NCBI GenBank assembly: GCA_963817405.1
Contig: CAWFNW010000002.1
Span: forward strand, 434,001-498,000
DNA: 64,000 bases
Direction: 5' to 3'
From: CAWFNW01 sp963817405
Lineage (GTDB): Bacteria; Actinomycetota; Coriobacteriia; Anaerosomatales; Anaerosomataceae
The translations under genes and the position numbers were made by a program. Under the pieces are notes generated by a model, which saw nothing but the letters and a program-made list of their open reading frames with translations, was not told the origin of the DNA and ran no database searches. Position 1 is the first letter of the stretch; the number at the start of each line of letters is the position of its first letter. This document shows positions 1 to 5,754 of the stretch, piece by piece.

Positions 1-309
1 TATGGCGGCGGCGAACTCGGGCGTCTGCATGTAGTCGGCATATCCTCGGAAGGCGTCGTTGTGCCAGCCGAGATTGGGTGAATGAGGCGTGGTATGGCGA
101 AACCCGCCGAGCCCGGGCATGTGTTCGTATGCGATGCCAGCGTCGGATAGCCAATCGGGCATCACGGAGATGTCGAACTGAGGATTGTGGCGCGAGCGAG
201 GAATCGTTCTCACGTCCGCGACGCGCGCGACTCCAAACTCACGCATCAGTGCGACGAACTCTTCAGCCGAGCGCGTGGAATGGCCGACGGTGTGAACCAG
301 CACACTCAC
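1..309 (-). CDS. DUF488 family protein, partial (N-terminal part)
   Basis: The reverse strand reads into the window edge, so only the first 103 codons are present. The visible protein begins with SVLVHTVGHSTRSAEEFV and contains VRTIPRSRHNPQF, GLGGFR and RGYADYMQTPEF. These are the conserved blocks of DUF488, a small family of unknown biochemical function. The GTG start at 309 lies two bases after the stop of the upstream glycosylase gene (311-943), with GGTGAG as a likely ribosome site inside that gene, so the two are probably co-translated. The C-terminal end lies outside the window. The family call is confident; no function can be assigned. Confidence 0.85.
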   Translation of the reverse strand, partial: MSVLVHTVGHSTRSAEEFVALMREFGVARVADVRTIPRSRHNPQFDISVMPDWLSDAGIAYEHMPGLGGFRHTTPHSPNLGWHNDAFRGYADYMQTPEFAAAI

Positions 310-310
310 G

Positions 311-943
311 TCATCTCACCCGCTTCGCGGCGGAACGCGCTCGCGCAGCCATCAGGTAGAAGCTCGCAGCGGATCGGTGGGGCCTCCACGCCTCGGCGCG
401 TTTGATGAGCTCGTCGCGGTTCGCGGGACGACTTAGGCCCATCATGTCCCCGGCTTGCGCGCGAACGCCGAGGTCGTCAACCGCAAGAATGTCAGGTCGG
501 CCCAACGCGAACATGAGGAACATCTCGGCCGACCAGGGACCAACTCCGCGAAGACGCATCAGCTGAGACATAGCATCTTCATCGGAAAGCCCGTCGAGCC
601 GGTCCGGGTCGATATCGCCGACAAGGAATCGTCGGGCGGTTTCCTGAACATAGGACGCCTTTTGGCGCGACAGGCCCGCAGCTCGAAGCTCCGCGTCGTC
701 GGCCGAAGACAAGGTCGCGGGAGTGATTTCGACGGCGGCAGAAAGCCTACCGAAGATCGCGCTGGCGGCTCGCTCGGATAGCTGCTGGCCGACAATCGAG
801 CGGATCATTGCGACGAAAGGGTCCGACGGAGACGAGAGACTGACCGTGCCTACTCGGTTGATCACCGCGCCGAGCGCCGGGTCGGCGTTGGCGAGCACAA
901 CAGAAACGTCGTCATCGGACCCGTAGTGTATCGAGGGACTCAT
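311..943 (-). CDS. DNA-3-methyladenine glycosylase II (AlkA-type, HhH-GPD)
   Basis: About 210 residues of an HhH-GPD base-excision repair glycosylase that removes alkylated purines. Visible signatures are the N-terminal DPFVAMIRSIVGQQLS helix, the helix-hairpin-helix LMRLRGVGPWSAEMFLMFAL, and the catalytic-aspartate region ILAVDDLGVRAQAG, followed by WRPHRSAASFYLM. The protein is shorter than E. coli AlkA and lacks its extra N-terminal domain, as in many actinobacterial and archaeal forms. A start at GTG 961 is also open, but a GGGTATACA box ends seven bases before ATG 943, which favours 943 as a leaderless start. The DUF488 gene follows after one base. Confidence 0.9.
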   Translation of the reverse strand: MSPSIHYGSDDDVSVVLANADPALGAVINRVGTVSLSSPSDPFVAMIRSIVGQQLSERAASAIFGRLSAAVEITPATLSSADDAELRAAGLSRQKASYVQETARRFLVGDIDPDRLDGLSDEDAMSQLMRLRGVGPWSAEMFLMFALGRPDILAVDDLGVRAQAGDMMGLSRPANRDELIKRAEAWRPHRSAASFYLMAARARSAAKRVR

Positions 944-950
944 GAACTGG

Positions 951-959
951 TGTATACCC
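951..959 (-). promoter_or_regulatory. Extended -10 box of the glycosylase gene, probable leaderless start
   Basis: On the reverse strand GGGTATACA is followed by seven bases and then ATG at 943. The TATACA hexamer occupies 956-951. This spacing puts the transcription start at or next to the A of the ATG. No ribosome site precedes that ATG and no clear -35 box is visible. The same GGGTA element recurs upstream of several other genes in the window. Confidence 0.45.
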
Positions 960-1067
960 ACGGTACTTCGGGCGCATGCTCGCCTCGGAATTGAGCTTCG
1001 AGCCCTTGCTTAACGGCCGACGATAGCCAATCCGGCTACTTGGGAACAGGTACCCAAGGAGGCTGCC

Positions 1068-1910
1068 ATGACTATCTCCGCTGAGGCCCTGGACTCGCTC
1101 AGGGAGGACCAGGCGCTCGAACACGGCGCGATCATTCAGTACGTCATCCACGGTGCGCTGCTGCGGGATGTCGGTATTACGGATCCGGTCCGCAAGATGG
1201 CGCGCGAGGAGATGTGGCACTTCGAATGGCTGGCCGAGGCCATTCGCGACCGGGGCGGCGAGCCAACACTCGATCGCGCCCGTGTCCTCCTCCCCACGTC
1301 GATGGCCGACAGCATGTTGGTGGACGTCGGCACCGAAGATCTGGCGCTGTCGCACTATGCGCAGACGCTTGAGCTTCTCGGCGATTCGGATCCCGAGCTC
1401 AGTCGCCTTATCGAACGGATCGTCGAGGATGAACATCATCACCGCGCCACGTTCCAGCGTCTCGAGACAGAAGTGCGCGCGGGCGGAGAGCCGGCCTACG
1501 CCGCACATGCAATCGCTGGTCCCGAGGACCTCGCTGTTGTCGGTCCCACTCTCGGGGTTGAGTATGCGAGCGTGCTCCAGTACCTCTGGAACAAGTACGG
1601 GTGCGGCGACTGCGATCAGGGTGAGCAGTACTTTGAGTTTGCCGTGGACGAGATGCGCCACTTGGTCTGGGCCGCGACCTACGTTCCCGGTCTCGGCACG
1701 CCGGCGCCCCCTGAGGTTCCCTTCGACAGCGTGCGGGTCGTTCACTCGACTGCCGAGGCACGTGAGGCTGCGGAGCGGCTTGAGGGCGTTGCGGCCGGGT
1801 TCTATTCGGCGAAGATTGGCGAGGCAAAGAGCGAAGACCTCGCTGGCGATCTCAGACGCGCCCTCGGCCAGCACGACTTCCATCGGGGCACGCTGGAACA
1901 GATGGGCTGA
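1068..1910 (+). CDS. Ferritin-like domain protein, tandem
   Basis: A 280-residue soluble helical protein with an AGGAGG ribosome site before ATG 1068. The first half has the four-helix ferritin pattern: Glu in LEHGAIIQY, EEMWH (ExxH), HYAQTLELLG, then EDEHHH (ExxH). The second half begins a similar unit with LGVEYASVLQY and DEMRH. This suggests two ferritin/rubrerythrin-like units, the second partly degenerate, each able to bind a di-metal centre. There is no rubredoxin CxxC domain, so it is not a classical rubrerythrin. Likely roles are iron or peroxide handling; the substrate is not deducible. It appears to be a single-gene transcript. Confidence 0.75.
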   Translation: MTISAEALDSLREDQALEHGAIIQYVIHGALLRDVGITDPVRKMAREEMWHFEWLAEAIRDRGGEPTLDRARVLLPTSMADSMLVDVGTEDLALSHYAQTLELLGDSDPELSRLIERIVEDEHHHRATFQRLETEVRAGGEPAYAAHAIAGPEDLAVVGPTLGVEYASVLQYLWNKYGCGDCDQGEQYFEFAVDEMRHLVWAATYVPGLGTPAPPEVPFDSVRVVHSTAEAREAAERLEGVAAGFYSAKIGEAKSEDLAGDLRRALGQHDFHRGTLEQMG

Positions 1911-1945
1911 GAAGGGCCGGCACGCAAACCATTCTCCAAACGAAC

Positions 1946-1980
1946 TGGACACACGAGGGTTCGAATCCTCCCTCTCCGCC
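1946..1980 (+). other. tRNA 3'-end remnant (T-arm and acceptor strand)
   Basis: The stretch contains GAGGGTTCGAATCCTCC followed by CTCTCCG, which resembles the T-arm and 3' acceptor strand of a serine-type tRNA. No matching 5' acceptor (GGAGAGG-like), D-arm or anticodon arm lies upstream, where the ferritin-like gene ends. The T-stem has a mismatch and the terminal CCA reads CCG. It is therefore a fragment, not a functional tRNA. Such fragments are left by integration or excision at tRNA genes, which fits the decayed genes that follow. Confidence 0.5.
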
Positions 1981-2069
1981 GGATGCACTACCTGACCAGC
2001 GGTTTCTCGGCGCGCCCGGGGACCCGGGGCTGCCCAACAGGCGCACCAACCTGACGGCGAGGACTCGTC

Positions 2070-2078
2070 GGGTATCCT
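2070..2078 (+). promoter_or_regulatory. GGGTATCCT extended -10-like box
   Basis: The GGGTATCCT element lies about 60 bases before ATG 2139 of the truncated acetyltransferase. It matches the GGGTAnnnT boxes found upstream of intact genes here (20069, 48968, 51913, 53964), so it is probably the surviving promoter of the now broken gene. No clear -35 is visible. Confidence 0.35.
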
Positions 2079-2138
2079 GAGACCGCACGTGCCGCAGGTT
2101 ATGCGCAATGCGTTGTGCGGACAAACAGGTGGTTGACG

Positions 2139-2349
2139 ATGCGGATAGGCCTTCTCGGCCCTCATGATGCCCCAGAGCTATTCGCAGCCTTCGGGCAGAG
2201 CCGCACCCTCCACGAGCCGTGGGTCACGCCGCCGACGTCTGAGGCCGAGCTGCGGGACGCTCTCGGCACGCCGCCCGACATCCGCTTGAGCTACGGCATC
2301 CGTCTCGACGACGGAATCCTGGCCGGAGTCGTGAACATCAATTCAATCA
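2139..2349 (+). pseudogene. Truncated GNAT acetyltransferase
   Basis: From ATG 2139 the frame encodes about 70 residues starting MRIGLLGPHDAPELF and including SRTLHEPWVTPP and DDGILAGVVNINSI. This is the N-terminal third of a RimJ/RimL-type GNAT acetyltransferase, ending just where the acetyl-CoA-binding core should begin. The sequence then switches without a stop into an unrelated arginine-rich reading, while a different frame becomes meaningful at 2350. The acetyl-CoA loop is absent, so activity is not expected. The cause is a deletion or recombination junction near 2349. Confidence 0.6.
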
Positions 2350-2484
2350 TTCGACCGCGCCATCCGCATGCGCGACGGCATCGTCGAGGATCACGGCCTC
2401 GCCGAGGAGGTCGAGCGCGATCTGGCGAGGACAACGGCCGTCTCACGTGTCTGCTGCCCCGTCCCTGCAGTTGCGATTGCCTAG
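2350..2484 (+). pseudogene. C-terminal fragment of an ABC transporter ATPase (probable)
   Basis: In a frame different from the preceding acetyltransferase fragment, 44 residues read FDRAIRMRDGIVEDHGLAEE and onward to a TAG at 2482-2484. The R-x-R-D-G-x-I-V-E-D pattern is typical of the segment after the switch histidine in MacB/LolD-type ATPases. No Walker motifs are present and there is no start codon with a ribosome site. It directly abuts the acetyltransferase fragment, implying that a deletion fused two former genes. Confidence 0.4.
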
Positions 2485-2644
2485 CACTCATCCACAGTGG
2501 GCTGTAGCCCCCACGGTTCTTGACGAAGGCCCGGACGTTAGACGCTCGGGCCTGCGTCACGGAGTTGGCATCGCCGTGAGGACTCTGCTGAATCCGCAGC
2601 ATGCAGCGACGGACGCAACCGCACTCTGTGCGACACTGTGAGAA

Positions 2645-3601
2645 GTGAGACCGCGAGAGACTGCGCAGGTGCGTACGTTGCCGACCGACCCTGAGCCTCA
2701 GAAGTCCGTCTTCATCGACCTGCACCAGGACCTGCTGTTTGGCGTGGCACAGCTGGCTGGAGGCTTGCCGGCCTACAGCTCGAACTACTTGACCGGCTCC
2801 ATTCATGCTGCGGTCGTCTTCTCGTCCTTGTTTCCGTGCCTTCCGGAGAGCTCCCTTCTCCGCGAGCTCGAGGCGCATCACGAACTGCTGAGATCCCACG
2901 CCTCCGCCCTGCGTCTCATCACCAGCGTTGAGGATCTGGATGCCGACGATCCGCGCACCGGGGTGCTGACCCACTCAGAGGGCCTGCATCTCCCAAGCGT
3001 CGAGCCTGACATGCTGGAACTGCTGTGGACCGAGCACTCTCTACGCGGCCTGTCGCTCACGTGGAATCACGAGACCCCCTACGGGGTCAGCTGCTACGGA
3101 GACAGCGCAGCTCCTCTCAAGGCAACGGGCAGGCAGCTGCTCCGCGCGCTGGAGAGAAGCCCTCTCCTCCTCGACTTGTCGCACCTGAACGATGCCGGGT
3201 TCTACGAGGCGCTTGACCTGTACGCTCCGCCGGTGCTTGTGACGCACACGTCGTGCCGGGCGATCGTGAACCATCCGAGAGGCCTCACTGACGACCAGCT
3301 TCGAGCGCTGGGTAGTCACGGCGGACTGGTCGGCCTGGCGTTCTTCCCGGACTTTCTGGGTGAGAAGGGATCCGTCGGCGAGGCTCTGCGTCACATAGAG
3401 AGAATCGCCTCGCTGGCCGGCGAGGACACGCTTGCCGTCGGCAGTGACTGGGGTTCGGCGGGCATGGGCGAGCTGGGAGACACCGCGTCCCTCGGTGGGT
3501 TGGTCAGTGCTGTCAGCAGCAGCTATGGTCAAGACCTCGCCGAGAAGTTCGCGTTCGCCAATGCCCGCCACTTCCTTCGCGCTCAGTTGCCGCCGAGCTA
3601 G
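2645..3601 (+). CDS. Membrane dipeptidase (peptidase M19)
   Basis: A metal-dependent dipeptidase of the renal dipeptidase family, about 318 residues from GTG 2645; GTG 2669 is an alternative start. Family marks are the metal ligand motif DLHQD near the N-terminus, GLSLTWNH in the middle, LLLDLSHLND, the second metal region VLVTHTSCRAIVNHPR followed by LTDDQL, and GSDW near the C-terminus. No signal peptide is visible, so it is probably cytoplasmic. Bacterial members hydrolyse dipeptides, often with D-residues. The stop codon shares a CTAG palindrome with the convergent gene at 3598. The ribosome site is weak. Confidence 0.88.
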   Translation: MRPRETAQVRTLPTDPEPQKSVFIDLHQDLLFGVAQLAGGLPAYSSNYLTGSIHAAVVFSSLFPCLPESSLLRELEAHHELLRSHASALRLITSVEDLDADDPRTGVLTHSEGLHLPSVEPDMLELLWTEHSLRGLSLTWNHETPYGVSCYGDSAAPLKATGRQLLRALERSPLLLDLSHLNDAGFYEALDLYAPPVLVTHTSCRAIVNHPRGLTDDQLRALGSHGGLVGLAFFPDFLGEKGSVGEALRHIERIASLAGEDTLAVGSDWGSAGMGELGDTASLGGLVSAVSSSYGQDLAEKFAFANARHFLRAQLPPS

Positions 3602-4719
3602 TCTGCGCCCAGCTTCTGATGGAGTTCGGGGAACGCCCGAACCACCATATCGACCAAGCGATCGTGAGGCCGCGTAAGCGCGTCAGTGACCGGGATACCA
3701 AGTTCCAACTCGTACAGTCTGATCGCTGAGGTGACCTCGGCATCGGTCATGCTCTCGTGGTTGAGAGTGAGGCCGATGACCTTCGTGTCGGCGAACGTCT
3801 GGATGAGGTTGATCTCGCTTGCGGCGCTCGGCCTTGGCACGTCGGGGAAGTCACCCAACCACCGTCGCGCCGGTGCGTGCTGCAAGATGACCGCGTTGGG
3901 CTGGCCGCCGCGCAGGATGAAGATGGATGACAGATAGGCGGGATGGCTGAGGGCTCCCTGCCCCTCGATGACGATCGCATCGGGATGCTCGCCCTCGAAG
4001 GCTTCCACCACGGCTGCTTCCATCTCGCCTGAACAGAACTGACACGGGATGGCGTCAAGCACCACGCCATAGCGAGCACCCTGGATGAGGCCGGTCTGAC
4101 CTGTGCCGACCAAGACCGTCTTGATTCCACGATCGTTGAGCGCCTGGGTGAGGATCGTTGCAGTGGTGCGCTTGCCGATCGCACTGTCAGTGCCCAGCAC
4201 GGCGATGCGCGGACAGGAGACTGTGGCGATGCGCCCGCTGAACACCCGCAGGTTCTTCTTCTCTGCCGGGCGGCGCACGTCGGTGATCGTCACGTGATGC
4301 GCTGCTGCCGCCGCCGCGAACTCCGGGTCGTCGTTCAGAAACTCGTGGAGGCCGTTGACGATGTGCATCCCTCGTCCAATGGCTTCGAGTATCAAGCGCC
4401 GTTCAGCGGGCGAAAGCATGCCGCTCAGGGGCGCCATTCCGTAGATGAAGAAGTCCGGAACGCCTCCTGCGAGAGCGATCGCCTGCGTCAGGTCGGCACA
4501 GATCGGTATGCCGTTGGGCGCGTCGCCAAGCACCTCACCGGAGTCGAGGCCCGACTTCGTGCTGTCGATTATCGAGAGGATCTGGTACTTCTCGGAATGG
4601 CGTACCAGGCCATTGGCGGTCTTTCCGTCGGGGGCGCCGAAGTTCCCTTCGCAGTAGACGACAGCCGTACCGCTCATCGGAACGGCATCCTCCATTGGAA
4701 CCCCTACTTCTCGCGTCAT
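3598..4719 (-). CDS. DUF1611 family P-loop protein
   Basis: About 373 residues. The N-terminal half is a Rossmann-like domain (AVVYCEGNFGAPDGKTANGL). The C-terminal half is a P-loop domain with GTDSAIGKRTT as Walker A and VIEGQGALSHP as a Walker B-like segment. This is the DUF1611 architecture, annotated as a putative NAD-dependent epimerase/dehydratase-type protein and associated with D-amino-acid metabolism (DgcN-like) in some bacteria. That association is compatible with, but not proved by, the neighbouring dipeptidase. Three starts are open: ATG 4719 (GGGTACACT box six bases upstream, suggesting leaderless), 4695, and 4677 (GGAGG eleven bases upstream, closest to the usual family start). 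Confidence 0.8.
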   Translation of the reverse strand: MTREVGVPMEDAVPMSGTAVVYCEGNFGAPDGKTANGLVRHSEKYQILSIIDSTKSGLDSGEVLGDAPNGIPICADLTQAIALAGGVPDFFIYGMAPLSGMLSPAERRLILEAIGRGMHIVNGLHEFLNDDPEFAAAAAAHHVTITDVRRPAEKKNLRVFSGRIATVSCPRIAVLGTDSAIGKRTTATILTQALNDRGIKTVLVGTGQTGLIQGARYGVVLDAIPCQFCSGEMEAAVVEAFEGEHPDAIVIEGQGALSHPAYLSSIFILRGGQPNAVILQHAPARRWLGDFPDVPRPSAASEINLIQTFADTKVIGLTLNHESMTDAEVTSAIRLYELELGIPVTDALTRPHDRLVDMVVRAFPELHQKLGAD

Positions 4720-4725
4720 AGGGGG

Positions 4726-4734
4726 AGTGTACCC
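4726..4734 (-). promoter_or_regulatory. Extended -10 box of the DUF1611 gene
   Basis: The reverse strand reads GGGTACACT, with TACACT at 4731-4726, six bases before ATG 4719. It resembles the boxes before the glycosylase (951-959) and the dikinase-like gene (26174-26182). Either the mRNA is leaderless at 4719, or it has a leader of about 40 bases ending at ATG 4677. Confidence 0.4.
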
Positions 4735-4890
4735 AGACTCCGCCCCCACAAGCCCTCGGTTCCCGTCTCCCCGTGCCTCCGGGTGGAGCCCACGGGGCCG
4801 GTCTGCGCCATACGCACCTGTGCGGAGCTGAAGTCGCCCGGGGAGGGTATGAACACACCATGTGATTCCACGGACCGAAAGGGGATGGCC

Positions 4891-5304
4891 ATGGCATTCG
4901 TCGACAGCACTATTGAGGTCGACGCCGACGTCCGAAGGGTCTACGACGCCTGGGTGGCGTTCGAGGACTTCCCGGCGTTCATGGAGGTCGTGGAGCGGGT
5001 CGACGTGTTGCCCGCGGACAGTCTGCACTGGGTCGTCGTGGTCGAAGATGACGTCATCGAGTGGGACGCGGATGTCGTCGAGCACGTCACCGACCAGGGC
5101 GTCTCTTGGCGGGCAGTCGACGGCCGGGAGACCGGCAAGGTCACGTTCGACAAGATTGGTTCGGACAAGACGACGATACGCTACGAGCTCGAGTACGATC
5201 CCAAGGCTTGGGAAGGCAAGCCCGACACGACGCGTCACTGGATGCGCCGGCGAGTCGAGGCGGATCTGAAGAAGTTCAAGGAGTTCATTGAAGGGAATGC
5301 ATAG
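4891..5304 (+). CDS. SRPBCC (START-like) family protein
   Basis: A 137-residue protein of the SRPBCC/polyketide cyclase-dehydrase type. It has the opening FVDSTIEVDADVRRVYDAW, the helix FEDFPAFMEVVERVDVL, alternating beta strands, and a long C-terminal helix (MRRRVEADLKKFKEF). It is expected to bind a hydrophobic ligand in a helix-grip fold. ATG 4891 is preferred because AAAGGGG ends six bases upstream; the in-frame ATG at 4885 is too close. It is transcribed divergently from the DUF1611 gene. A second SRPBCC gene occurs at 44554. The ligand is unknown. Confidence 0.8.
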   Translation: MAFVDSTIEVDADVRRVYDAWVAFEDFPAFMEVVERVDVLPADSLHWVVVVEDDVIEWDADVVEHVTDQGVSWRAVDGRETGKVTFDKIGSDKTTIRYELEYDPKAWEGKPDTTRHWMRRRVEADLKKFKEFIEGNA

Positions 5305-5402
5305 CCCCCGCCGCACGACGGCCTGCTCCACCGCCGGTGCCGAGCTGATCAAGGACACTTTCACGTAGTAGTCCCGGACGATCGAGGCGAAGGGATACGC
5401 CC

Positions 5403-5690
5403 ATGGACGAGGTCGAAGGCACGATCTTCGAAGGTGACAGGGCCATCGTTTCCGATGCCGTCCTATTGCTGGATGTTCTCCACACTCCCGAGGGCTCGAC
5501 CGAAGCCCCGGGGTGGCACGCCCACGTAGCACTTCCGCTCAGCACGGTACTAGAGCCCGGCGTACAGATGCGGCTTGAGACGACCGACGGCAGGTCGGGT
5601 CTGATGTCCATTACCGGACCTCCCATAGTCGAGGGCGATCGGGTCCTGCACGTGTTCACCGGCATCGGTCCGCTGGTGAAGCAGGTCTGA
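5403..5690 (+). CDS. Small hypothetical protein (95 aa)
   Basis: A 95-residue protein starting MDEVEGTIFEGDRAIV, with AAGGG about ten bases before the ATG. Predicted beta-strand segments alternate with short charged stretches (LLLDVLHTPEG, WHAHVALPLSTVLEPG, HVFTGIGPLV). There is no signal peptide, membrane segment or cysteine motif. I do not recognise the family. It lies between the SRPBCC gene and the acyl-CoA synthetase on the same strand and may be co-transcribed with the former. Codon use looks like that of its neighbours. Confidence 0.5.
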   Translation: MDEVEGTIFEGDRAIVSDAVLLLDVLHTPEGSTEAPGWHAHVALPLSTVLEPGVQMRLETTDGRSGLMSITGPPIVEGDRVLHVFTGIGPLVKQV

Positions 5691-5721
5691 CACACTCACC
5701 CGACGGCAGACGGGAGGTTAC

Positions 5722-5754
5722 ATGCATCGTGCGCGGGTGAACACGGCGTGGTGA
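5722..5754 (+). CDS. Possible 10-residue upstream leader ORF
   Basis: GGGAGG at 5712-5717 is ideally spaced from ATG 5722, which opens a ten-codon frame (MHRARVNTAW) ending with TGA at 5752-5754. That stop lies just inside the start region of the acyl-CoA synthetase gene (GTG 5748), which has no good ribosome site of its own. The arrangement suggests that ribosomes loaded here terminate and reinitiate on the large gene. It could also be chance. Confidence 0.35.
   Translation: MHRARVNTAW

Larger units (their letters stand above)
1911..2644. other. Degenerate intergenic region with gene remnants
   Basis: This 734-base stretch between the ferritin-like gene and the dipeptidase holds no intact gene. 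It contains a tRNA 3' fragment (1946-1980), a GGGTATCCT promoter-like box (2070-2078), an N-terminal acetyltransferase fragment (2139-2349) joined directly to a C-terminal ABC-ATPase-like fragment (2350-2484), and about 160 bases (2485-2644) in which nothing is recognisable. Confidence 0.65.

Noticed and set aside
912..2165. A 417-codon open frame on the reverse strand
   Set aside because: It covers the ferritin-like gene in antisense and reads through the decayed region. It has no domain, no ribosome site, and composition typical of GC-rich antisense frames.
4720..5532. Upstream extension of the DUF1611 frame to a start at 5532
   Set aside because: The extension runs antisense through the SRPBCC gene and has no family similarity. 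Starts at 4719-4677 fit the family and the promoter box.
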